From Psychrobacter sp. (lineage in GTDB: Bacteria; Pseudomonadota; Gammaproteobacteria; Pseudomonadales; Moraxellaceae): 5,452 nt of DNA. The first letter of the stretch is position 1; each line of letters opens with the position of its first letter. Shown piece by piece: positions 1 to 5,452 of the stretch. The stretch spans positions 1-5,452 of the forward strand of contig JAAXIL010000090.1 of assembly GCA_012270355.1 (NCBI GenBank), given 5' to 3'. Position numbers and translations under genes: made by a program. Below the pieces are notes generated by a model. The model did not search any database. It saw only the letters and a list, made by a program, of their open reading frames with translations, and was not told the DNA's origin.

Positions 1-66
1 ATTTGGGTCCGGCTGGCGTCGCTAAAGAGAATAAAAGGGCATGAATAATCAGGGTATCGTCACCCC

Positions 67-96
67 ATTGTAGCGAAAATCATGTCACAATGACTA
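67..96 (-). promoter_or_regulatory. Weak candidate sigma-70 promoter firing leftwards
   Basis: On the minus strand a -10-like TACAAT (67-72) lies 18 bases downstream of a -35-like TAGTCA (91-96). The -10 matches the consensus at 5 of 6 positions and the -35 at 4 of 6. It would drive a leftward gene starting beyond position 1, since no minus-strand frame in 1-66 begins with ATG and stays open. It rests on a consensus match alone, and such matches occur by chance in AT-rich intergenic DNA. Confidence 0.2.
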
Positions 97-176
97 ACGT
101 CTTGTTACCGCACGGGTCAACGGGCGACGGTTTGAATGAAACACGACCTACTTACTCAACTTAAATTTCCCTCATC

Positions 177-1934
177 TCACAACACCCCCTCATCTACCAA
201 AACCCCAGGATTCATTCTTCCGTCAGGGTCAAGACTCGCCAGCATATCTGCCGTCACCTGCAAGCCTAGCTCACCTTTTTCAGCTTGCAAATACGGGGCG
301 TGGTCACGCCCAACGCCATGCTGATGTGAAATGGTCGCCTTGCCATTTGCCACGCTCAGGCTGGCAACGTGCTTGATTTTTTGCCACCGCTTTAAGGTTG
401 CCTCATGCGTCTTGCCTGCCCGAAAAAAGTACGTAGTGTATAAACTCGCCCCTTGTTTATAAACGTGCGAGATGTGAGTAAACGCCATCACCGACTCGCC
501 TTCCTCGCTCAAAGCATCTCGCACCGCCGTTTGCATCGCTTGCATTTGTTCATCAATGTTCGACCAGTTGGTAGCAGTCTCAAACGTGTCCACCATGATG
601 CCTCTGTCCCACAACGTGCCTCGCAAATAGGGGAACTTAAAGCGACCATGTGCCCAAATCTTGCCCATCACATCGGCAATTGTTCCGCCCACACCGCCAT
701 GCTCATTCAATAATTTTTTGAACTGCTTTAGGGCAAAGGCGGTTTGCTCTTTTTCACCACTCACGCCATAGGTCATCATCACTTTGTCTTTGCCCATGCC
801 CCTGAGTTTAAGATAGCTGGTAATGGCAGTGAACTGGCTAGGTGACGTACCCAAATGCAGGTGAGCATTGGTTTCTTCAGAGTTGCTTAAGCGTAGCATC
901 GACAAACCAATGCCTCGTTGCACTGCCTCACGCAACACCGCCTTGCCCGCTTGCCAGTTAGGCAAAAACACCACCTTAAACACTTTCGCATCAGGTACAG
1001 GTTGCACCCGCACTTTGACCTCAGTAAAAATGCCCGCCCGACCTTCCGTGCCCATCATCATCTCTCGCAGGTCAGGACCTGCAGACGAGGCAGGAATAGC
1101 AGGAATATCCAGCACCCCCTCGGGCGTGACCAACGTGCCCCCTGCAAACAACTGCTCAATACGACCATAGCCGAGCGATTGTTGCCCACTTGAGCGAGAC
1201 GCAATCCAACCGCCCAACGTGGACAGTTCCCACGACTGCGGAAAATGCCCCAACCGATAGCCATGCTCGGCAAGTTGGGCTTCCACCGCAGGTCCTTGCG
1301 TGCCTGCCCCAAAAGTGGCGACTTGGCTTATCGCATCAAAATCTATCAGCCTGTCCATTTGGTACATGGCAACCGTCAAAATCGGACGCTCGTCCGCTTG
1401 CGGATTGATATGCCCCACCACCGACGTGCCACCGCCAAACGGAATTACCACCAAATCATGCTCTTCGGCAAGGGCGAGCAACTGCTCAACGTCTGCCGTG
1501 CTGGTTGGCATCGCCACACCATCGGGGAATGTACCAAACTCTCCGCTGTGCATGGCTATCCAATCAGGAAAGCTCTGCCCCCGTGCATGTCGAACACGAG
1601 TTTCGGCATCGGTCGATACCATGTTCAAATCCACCACTGCTTTGGGCAGACGAGACGCAGGCACGCTGTCGATAACGTGTTGCAAACTCACCGACTTGAG
1701 CGGTTTGGTTTTGCCAATGTGCGATTTAATAAGTTTCGCCCCATGTTTTGAGACGGTTTTATTCACATTGGCATTGCCCCAACCGTTCCAGCGGGTATCT
1801 TCAAGTGGCGTATTGCTTTGGTGCTCTCGGGTGCTGATGTGCCCGTTGGTGTGATGCTTTGGCTGTGTGCTGGCTTGTGTATGGGTTTTGGCGTTAGCTT
1901 TTGAGTCGTGTTTTGCGGGCTTGTGTTTGCTCAT
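177..1934 (-). CDS. FAD-binding oxidoreductase, alkylglycerone-phosphate-synthase-like (VAO/PCMH family)
   Basis: A 585-residue flavoprotein with an N-terminal FAD-binding domain and a C-terminal FAD-linked oxidase domain. Numbering from the chosen start: residues 1-47 are a hydrophilic extension rich in His, Lys, Thr and Gln; the family core begins at RWNGWG (48-53); the FAD pyrophosphate loop is PFGGGTSVVG (165-174); QSWELSTLGGW (233-243), RSSGQQSLGYG (247-257) and GTEGRAGIFTEV (295-306) follow. The C-terminal domain carries WDRGIMVDTFET (442-453), a Tyr-rich SLYTTYFF segment where alkyl-DHAP synthases have their active-site Tyr, and HQHG (537-540) in place of the eukaryotic HHHG. Eukaryotic relatives swap the acyl chain of acyl-DHAP for a fatty alcohol in ether-lipid synthesis; many bacterial homologues have no proven substrate, so the reaction is open. 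No signal peptide is visible, so it is probably cytoplasmic. The frame stays open upstream to an ATG at 1991, but that codon lies in a repeat and has no ribosome site. The ATG at 1934 has a weak AGGT 9 bases upstream, so this start is preferred with moderate certainty. It is divergent from the crotonase gene. Confidence 0.88.
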   Translation of the reverse strand: MSKHKPAKHDSKANAKTHTQASTQPKHHTNGHISTREHQSNTPLEDTRWNGWGNANVNKTVSKHGAKLIKSHIGKTKPLKSVSLQHVIDSVPASRLPKAVVDLNMVSTDAETRVRHARGQSFPDWIAMHSGEFGTFPDGVAMPTSTADVEQLLALAEEHDLVVIPFGGGTSVVGHINPQADERPILTVAMYQMDRLIDFDAISQVATFGAGTQGPAVEAQLAEHGYRLGHFPQSWELSTLGGWIASRSSGQQSLGYGRIEQLFAGGTLVTPEGVLDIPAIPASSAGPDLREMMMGTEGRAGIFTEVKVRVQPVPDAKVFKVVFLPNWQAGKAVLREAVQRGIGLSMLRLSNSEETNAHLHLGTSPSQFTAITSYLKLRGMGKDKVMMTYGVSGEKEQTAFALKQFKKLLNEHGGVGGTIADVMGKIWAHGRFKFPYLRGTLWDRGIMVDTFETATNWSNIDEQMQAMQTAVRDALSEEGESVMAFTHISHVYKQGASLYTTYFFRAGKTHEATLKRWQKIKHVASLSVANGKATISHQHGVGRDHAPYLQAEKGELGLQVTADMLASLDPDGRMNPGVLVDEGVL

Positions 1935-1978
1935 GGCGGAGTGACCTATGACGTCCTTGTAAAGTGGGAATAGATATA

Positions 1979-2081
1979 TAGCTAACCCCATATAAAATTA
2001 TTACAGTGTTAGACTCGCTCGCAGTACGTCCTGTACACCTTCGCTCATCTGCCTCGTACTAATTTTATATTGAATCAGCTA
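1979..2081. repeat. 103-bp MITE-like element with 25-bp imperfect terminal inverted repeats
   Basis: The left arm (1979-2003) and the reverse complement of the right arm (2057-2081) match at 20 of 25 positions. Both begin TAGCT and share the 11-base core ATATAAAATTA. The 53-base interior (2004-2056) holds a short dyad, GTAC(2024-2027)/GTAC(2033-2036), and a direct repeat of TCGCTC (2015-2020 and 2041-2046). It encodes no protein. Both ends carry a TA dinucleotide, which would fit a TA target duplication of an IS630/Tc1-type transposase, though two bases prove little. I recall similar sequences repeated in Psychrobacter and Moraxella genomes, but this is memory and not a search. It lies between two divergent genes, so it could affect the promoters or fold as an RNA hairpin in the flavoenzyme leader. 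A merely local hairpin is the alternative. Confidence 0.65.
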
Positions 2082-2129
2082 AAGCCAATATAGCATAGGC
2101 ATCGTCTTGTCTAGATGACTTTTTATGGG

Positions 2130-2158
2130 ATGATGCGTCAGGCATATCGTGGTACATT
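2130..2158 (+). promoter_or_regulatory. Candidate extended -10 promoter for the crotonase gene
   Basis: TGGTACATT (2150-2158) fits the extended -10 pattern TG-N-TANNNT. A poor -35 (ATGATG, 2130-2135) sits 17 bases upstream of the hexamer. The start of transcription would fall near 2165, giving a leader of about 50 bases. It lies outside the inverted-repeat element. The call is weak because the -35 is poor. Confidence 0.25.
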
Positions 2159-2203
2159 GAGGGTTAATGTATTTGACCATAACAACTTAATTTCACCAGT
2201 TAC

Positions 2204-2209
2204 AGGAAG
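2204..2209 (+). promoter_or_regulatory. Shine-Dalgarno site of the crotonase gene
   Basis: AGGAAG ends 5 bases before the ATG at 2215. It is the best ribosome binding site in the window and decides the start: the internal Met at residue 19 (2269), where family similarity begins, has no comparable site. Confidence 0.7.
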
Positions 2210-2214
2210 CCAAT

Positions 2215-3054
2215 ATGACCACCACACCAGCACCAACGGACACTCTGACAAACACATCTGCTCATAGCATGCCCAGCTTTGACCGCCTGACCTACGCCAC
2301 AGACGAACACATTGCTCTCATCGGGCTAAACCGAGCCGACAAACGCAATGCCTTTGATAGCGTGATGATTGCCGAGTTGTCCGAAGCCCTGACGCAGTAT
2401 GAAGCAGATGACCAGTTGCGATGTGCGGTAGTATTTGCTCATGGCGACCACTTCACGGCGGGGCTGGATTTGATGGAGTTGCAAGACAAATTAGACGACA
2501 ATATTTTTGAATTTGGCGATGCTAAAATCGACCCTTGGGGCATCACGGGCAAACGTCGAAAAAAGCCTGTGGTGGTGGTGGTGCATGGCATTTGCCTCAC
2601 AGCGGGCATAGAGTTGATGCTTAATGCCGATGTGGTCATCGCCAGCCAAGATTGCCACTTCGCCCAGCTTGAGGTCAAACGAGGCATCATGCCATTTGGC
2701 GGAGCGACGGTGCGGTTTGTGCGGGCAGCAGGCTGGCAAAAAGCCATGCCCTATCTGCTGACGGGCGAGGCATTCGACGCCAACACCGCCTACGAGCTAA
2801 ATTTAGTGAGTGAAGTCGTAGAGGCAGGCACGCAGTTTGAGCGAGCGATGAGCATGGCAAAACAAATCTGCCAATCGGCTCCGCTAGGGGTGCAAAGCCT
2901 GCTAAAATCTGCCTTTGAAGGCGTGCACGATGGCGAGGTGACAGCGTTTGCCAATCTACATGGCTATTTGCCTGCCTTGTTCGCCTCGCAAGACGCCAAA
3001 GAGGGAGCCATGGCGATGATTGAACGTCGTGAGCCAAGTTTTTCAGGTCGATAA
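2215..3054 (+). CDS. Enoyl-CoA hydratase/isomerase (crotonase) family protein
   Basis: A 279-residue protein covering the full crotonase fold (the usual length is about 255-290). Residues 1-18 are a Thr/Pro/Ser-rich leader ahead of the domain. KRNAF (43-47) supplies the first oxyanion-hole element; DHFTAGLDL (78-86) is the typical strand and turn; HGICLTAGIEL (124-134) supplies the second oxyanion-hole NH and one catalytic Glu, E133; FAQLEVKRGIMPFGGA (149-164) carries the second Glu, E153. These two line up with Glu144 and Glu164 of rat mitochondrial enoyl-CoA hydratase, so hydratase chemistry on a 2-enoyl-CoA is plausible. The C-terminus, DAKEGAMAMIERREPSFSGR, is the usual CoA-pocket helix. 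The substrate cannot be told from sequence, and a CoA isomerase or hydrolase of the same fold is possible. The protein should be cytoplasmic. It starts behind a good ribosome site, is divergent from the flavoenzyme, and has no clear terminator after it. No fatty-acid oxidation partner genes lie in the window. Confidence 0.92.
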   Translation: MTTTPAPTDTLTNTSAHSMPSFDRLTYATDEHIALIGLNRADKRNAFDSVMIAELSEALTQYEADDQLRCAVVFAHGDHFTAGLDLMELQDKLDDNIFEFGDAKIDPWGITGKRRKKPVVVVVHGICLTAGIELMLNADVVIASQDCHFAQLEVKRGIMPFGGATVRFVRAAGWQKAMPYLLTGEAFDANTAYELNLVSEVVEAGTQFERAMSMAKQICQSAPLGVQSLLKSAFEGVHDGEVTAFANLHGYLPALFASQDAKEGAMAMIERREPSFSGR

Positions 3055-3066
3055 CGCCAATTAATT

Positions 3067-3096
3067 TTGTTTTAGCACCTTATCACTTGCTAAATT
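3067..3096 (+). promoter_or_regulatory. Candidate extended -10 promoter for the DUF2058-MFS pair
   Basis: TTGTTT (3067-3072) and TAAATT (3091-3096) are separated by 18 bases, and the -10 is preceded by TG-N (3088-3090), which strengthens it. The predicted transcript would begin near 3103 with a leader of about 70 bases. It is the best promoter match in the 117-base gap after the crotonase gene; read-through from that gene is not excluded because no hairpin terminator separates them. Confidence 0.35.
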
Positions 3097-3171
3097 TCTG
3101 CTCTAACGCATCGCACAACACATTTAACACCGCATGCATTAAATAGATGTTACATCATACGAGACAGCACC

Positions 3172-3744
3172 ATGAGTAAAAACGCCCTACAAGCCCAGTT
3201 AATGAAAGCGGGGTTGGTCGATAGTAAAAAAGCCAAAAAAATTAACAAGCAAACTGCCCACGCCAAACGCACAGGACAAGACCCTGATGCCGAGATTAAA
3301 AAAGCAGTGGAAGCCGAACGAGCCGAAAAATTGGCAAAAGACCAAGCCCTTAATCAACAAAAACAGCACGCCCTTGAGCAAAAAACGCTTAAAGCCAACA
3401 TCTTTCAGATGATCACTCAGCATCAAATTGCCGACACGGCTGGCGAGGCGGAATATAAATTTGCTGACCGCATGGACAGTGGCAAAATTAAAAAAATCTT
3501 GGTCACCGACAAGCTATTTGAACAAATCGTTGCAGGGCAAGTTGCCATCGCACGAACCAGCGAGACAGCTGACACCAACTACGCCCTATTGCCCCGCCCG
3601 CTTGCCGACCGCATCACGCAAAAGGCGGAAGAATTGGACGATGAGGTGAGTTTTATCGTGGTTAGTAATGACAAAGCGGACGATGCGGTAGATGAGGACG
3701 ACCCGTATGCCGACTATGTCATTCCTGATGATTTGATGTGGTGA
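3172..3744 (+). CDS. yaiL: DUF2058 family protein (YaiL-like)
   Basis: A 190-residue, highly charged protein that matches the DUF2058/YaiL family from end to end. The start MSKNALQAQLMKAGLVDSKK resembles the E. coli YaiL opening. Residues about 17-75 are a Lys/Ala/Glu/Gln-rich stretch likely to form a long helix or coiled coil. Residues about 76-165 form the compact part, including KIKKILVTDKL (105-115) and the segment VAIARTSETADTNYALLPRP (124-143). The last residues, DEDDPYADYVIPDDLMW (174-190), are the acidic family signature ending in DDLMW. The family has been labelled nucleoprotein or polynucleotide-associated enzyme, but I know of no firmly established activity, so the role stays unknown. 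It has no signal peptide or membrane segment and is probably cytoplasmic. Its ribosome site is weak (GAGA about 8 bases before the ATG). The MFS gene follows 30 bases later and is probably on the same transcript. The family assignment is firm; the function is not. Confidence 0.92.
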   Translation: MSKNALQAQLMKAGLVDSKKAKKINKQTAHAKRTGQDPDAEIKKAVEAERAEKLAKDQALNQQKQHALEQKTLKANIFQMITQHQIADTAGEAEYKFADRMDSGKIKKILVTDKLFEQIVAGQVAIARTSETADTNYALLPRPLADRITQKAEELDDEVSFIVVSNDKADDAVDEDDPYADYVIPDDLMW

Positions 3745-3774
3745 TGCATCAACCTCCTACTATCCTGAGCAACC

Positions 3775-5055
3775 ATGATGAACACACCTAATTCCCCGAC
3801 CGCCACCCAACAAGTCGGCATTGCTTTGATTGGGTTATACAGCTTAGTGGTTGCCATCGGTTTTGGGCGGTTTTTATTTACCGCCACCTTACCCGATATC
3901 ATGAACCAACTGTCACTGTCCACGCAGGTGGCTGGCTGGCTGGCATCGGCAAATTATGCGGGTTACTTTGTTGGGGCGATGCTCGCCATGTTTGTGCCTC
4001 AGCGGTTTAGTTGGCGTATTCTGATGGTCGCTCTCACTGCCAGCGTCGCTACCGCTTTGACGCTCGCCGTGCCAGATCTGCCTCTGACAGGCTGGTATAC
4101 CGTGCGATTTTTAGCGGGGGTGGCGAGTGGTCTTTCCATGATTTTAGCGTCCACCTACGTCTTACATTTTTTCGCTCATCACAACCGTTGGAAGCTTTCC
4201 ACTCTGCATTATAGTGGCATCGGACTTGGCATCGCATTGTCGGCGATACTCACACTTGGGGTGCTAAAATTTTCAGGACATTACGCCACCGTGTGGCTAT
4301 TGGCTGGGCTAATCAGCTTACCTGTAGTGGGGTGGTTTTATTGGTTGCGTCGCCGTTATCCGCCGAATAATCATTCTAATACTCAAACCGCTAACCCACA
4401 GACCAATGAGATTGAAGAAGCGACCAACCAAATCATCGCCTCACCCAAAACTAATTGGCGACACGCTTTCTCAGGCAAAAAGTTATTGATTTTTTTGGTT
4501 GTCGCAGGCTATGGACTATCAGGCTTTGGGTATGTCACCTCGGCAACCTTTTTGCCGGTGATGATGGCACAGCATCTACCGTCCAATCCGCAAATTGGCT
4601 TGTGGGTATGGCTTTTGGTGGGTATCTGTGCCATGTTTTCAACGCCAGCGTGGGGGCAACTCAGCCACCGCATCGGCATCGTCACCATGCTACTCATTTT
4701 GACCCTCGCCAAAGCGGTAGGCATGCTAATGCCCGTATTATTTAATGCGACATGGGCGTGGGTGGTCAACGGAATCTTGTTAGGCCTCACCTTTTCGGGC
4801 ATCGTGTCGTTGTCGCTCAGTTACCTAAAAGACATTAGCCCCCAATATGCCAATGTGCTCGTTGGACTTGGCACGTTGGCGTACAGCCTTGGGCAACTGC
4901 TTGGACCCATCGTGACGGTGGCGATTGCAGGCGAAGATGGTGATTTTAGTCGTGGTTTGATTGTCGCTAGCATCGGCTTATTTGTCAGTGCCAGTATGCT
5001 TGGCTTCTTAAAATGGCAGGGCAAGGGGCAGGCTGAAGCACATCAATATCACTAA
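3775..5055 (+). CDS. YbfB/YjiJ-family MFS transporter
   Basis: A 426-residue inner-membrane protein with about twelve hydrophobic segments, at roughly residues 14-38, 53-75, 81-100, 105-131, 144-166, 171-190, 236-260, 275-293, 300-320, 323-348, 360-385 and 393-413. The two six-helix halves are joined by a polar loop (191-235) rich in Asn, Thr and Glu, which should be cytoplasmic. The first helix, GLYSLVVAIGFGRFLFTATLP (20-40), with its GFGRF motif, followed by GWLASANYAGYFVGA (54-68), is the hallmark of the YbfB/YjiJ branch of the major facilitator superfamily. The transported compound is unknown for this branch, and efflux of a small molecule is the usual guess. Two Met codons open the frame; the first is used here, with a weak GAG 5 bases upstream. 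Translation may be helped by the DUF2058 gene ending 30 bases before. The length is normal for the family, with no sign of truncation. Confidence 0.9.
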   Translation: MMNTPNSPTATQQVGIALIGLYSLVVAIGFGRFLFTATLPDIMNQLSLSTQVAGWLASANYAGYFVGAMLAMFVPQRFSWRILMVALTASVATALTLAVPDLPLTGWYTVRFLAGVASGLSMILASTYVLHFFAHHNRWKLSTLHYSGIGLGIALSAILTLGVLKFSGHYATVWLLAGLISLPVVGWFYWLRRRYPPNNHSNTQTANPQTNEIEEATNQIIASPKTNWRHAFSGKKLLIFLVVAGYGLSGFGYVTSATFLPVMMAQHLPSNPQIGLWVWLLVGICAMFSTPAWGQLSHRIGIVTMLLILTLAKAVGMLMPVLFNATWAWVVNGILLGLTFSGIVSLSLSYLKDISPQYANVLVGLGTLAYSLGQLLGPIVTVAIAGEDGDFSRGLIVASIGLFVSASMLGFLKWQGKGQAEAHQYH

Positions 5056-5128
5056 AATAGACGTCAAAAGAACACATTCATGAAAAACAACCCGCTAAAA
5101 AACGGTATTTAAGGCTTGCTGATTGGTG

Positions 5129-5273
5129 ATGCGGGGCGTGACTGGAACTGCTTACTTGATTAGATATATGGAACAGTTCCAGCCACATGTAGCAAATAGC
5201 TTGAAAAAATACCAGTTAAATAGCTACTTTTGACGAAGCTGAAATTGCATTGCACTTTCTATACCGCCCTTAA
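5129..5273 (+). pseudogene. Possible small gene remnant, split by a one-base shift
   Basis: An ATG at 5129 opens a 34-codon frame (MRGVTGTAYLIRYMEQFQPH at its start) that stops at 5231-5233. Removing one T from the TTTT run at 5228-5231 joins it to a second open stretch, DEAEIALHFLYRP, ending with TAA at 5271-5273, for a continuous product of 47 residues. The composition is protein-like, with amphipathic runs. There is no Shine-Dalgarno site, I recognise no family, and a frame this short can arise by chance. It could be the tail of a decayed gene or simply non-coding. Confidence 0.15.
5142..5182. repeat. Perfect 9-bp inverted repeat with an overlapping TGGAAC palindrome
   Basis: CTGGAACTG (5142-5150) is the exact reverse complement of CAGTTCCAG (5174-5182), with 23 bases between. 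The right arm also overlaps a tighter 13-base palindrome, TGGAAC-A-GTTCCA (5169-5181), so TGGAAC occurs twice forward and once reversed. It lies between the converging ends of the MFS gene and the cbpM-like gene. There is no T-run after it, so it is not a classic intrinsic terminator on either strand. It may be a protein-binding site, a transcript-end structure, or a mobile-element scar. Confidence 0.55.
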
Positions 5274-5291
5274 GGTTTTTAGGTCATCAAA

Positions 5292-5452
5292 TCAATACCC
5301 TTCCCACCGCACTTCAATCACCTCGCCCGCTTGTGGCTGGGCTTCCCATTGGCGTTTGAATTGGCGTAAGTGCTCCACCTCATCGAGCAGTTCCAAAATC
5401 AAGCCAATGGCAGGCACGCTGGCATCAAAATCACGGCTGAGTCGTGAGGCAC
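5292..5452 (-). CDS. cbpM: CbpM-like chaperone modulator, C-terminal part (cut by the window edge)
   Basis: A minus-strand frame enters from the right edge and ends with TGA at 5292-5294, giving the last 52 residues of a protein. The segment RLSRDFDASV followed by LILELLDEVEHLR matches the family pattern in which an RLxRDL-type helix start is followed by a leucine-rich helix ending in LLDxIExLR. CbpM proteins are about 100 residues with a MerR-like fold; they bind the J-domain of the DnaJ homologue CbpA and damp its co-chaperone activity. About half of the protein is present and the start is outside the window. A cbpA/dnaJ-like gene would be expected just upstream of it, beyond position 5452. 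The tail ends in EVRWEGY. A MerR-type regulator is the main alternative. Confidence 0.75.
   Translation of the reverse strand, partial: ASRLSRDFDASVPAIGLILELLDEVEHLRQFKRQWEAQPQAGEVIEVRWEGY

Noticed and set aside
1..44. Plus-strand frame open from the left edge, ending LGPAGVAKENKRA at a TGA (42-44), as the tail of a gene
   Set aside because: Only 13 residues, no recognisable family, and the other two plus frames also stop within 50 bases, so the reading frame cannot be chosen.
105..135. GC-rich stretch with CACGGGTCAACGGGCGACGG as a terminator for the flavoenzyme or a left-hand gene
   Set aside because: The arms pair over only about four bases, and no T-run follows on either strand.
453..1854. 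Several plus-strand open frames of 70-185 codons opposite the flavoenzyme
   Set aside because: They overlap a full-length conserved minus-strand protein, have no family motifs, and follow from its codon composition.
2439..3037. Minus-strand frames opposite the crotonase gene
   Set aside because: They lack family motifs and ribosome sites, and the plus-strand crotonase accounts for the region fully.
5080..5112. Ten-codon frame MKNNPLKNGI just after the MFS gene, as a leader peptide
   Set aside because: No ribosome site, no attenuator structure and no downstream gene on the same strand to regulate.
5268..5280. CCTTAAGG followed by TTTTT as an intrinsic terminator
   Set aside because: The palindrome has no loop, so it cannot form a normal hairpin; widening it gives only a 3-bp stem.
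5302..5316. AAGTGCGGT on the minus strand as a Haemophilus-type DNA uptake signal
   Set aside because: A single copy inside the cbpM-like coding sequence, without the flanking AT-rich blocks, and the host appears not to be Pasteurellaceae.

Overview
The window looks like ordinary chromosome from a member of the Moraxellaceae (Moraxella or Psychrobacter type). The basis is the style of the proteins (a YaiL/DUF2058 protein with the gammaproteobacterial C-terminal signature, and a CbpM-like chaperone modulator) and a dispersed-repeat-like element that resembles repeats I recall from Psychrobacter and Moraxella genomes. The genus assignment is an inference; no rRNA or other marker gene is present. 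I see no tRNA, rRNA, CRISPR array, phage gene or intact insertion sequence.

Layout. Positions 1-176 hold no recognisable gene, only a weak leftward promoter candidate. Positions 177-1934 (minus strand) encode a flavoprotein of the alkylglycerone-phosphate-synthase-like branch of the VAO/PCMH FAD-binding family, with an unusual hydrophilic N-terminal extension. Positions 1935-2214 are a divergent intergenic region dominated by a 103-bp element with 25-bp imperfect terminal inverted repeats (1979-2081), best read as a MITE-like or palindromic dispersed repeat. Positions 2215-3054 (plus) encode a crotonase-family enoyl-CoA hydratase/isomerase that keeps both catalytic glutamates. After a 117-bp gap with a plausible extended -10 promoter come a DUF2058/YaiL protein (3172-3744) and, 30 bp further on, a 12-helix YbfB/YjiJ-type MFS transporter (3775-5055), probably one transcript. 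Positions 5056-5291 are a convergent intergenic region with a 9-bp inverted repeat, an overlapping TGGAAC palindrome, and what may be a small frameshifted reading frame. From 5292 to the window edge (minus) lies the C-terminal half of a CbpM-like chaperone modulator, whose DnaJ/CbpA-type partner would be expected beyond the right edge.

How the genes fit together. The divergent flavoenzyme and crotonase could both belong to lipid or acyl-CoA metabolism, but nothing in the sequence proves a shared pathway. The DUF2058-MFS pair is linked by spacing only. I found no convincing new multi-gene system. The items most worth a second look are the inverted-repeat element between the divergent genes, the His/Lys/Thr/Gln-rich extension on the flavoenzyme, and the structured, possibly decayed sequence between the MFS gene and cbpM.
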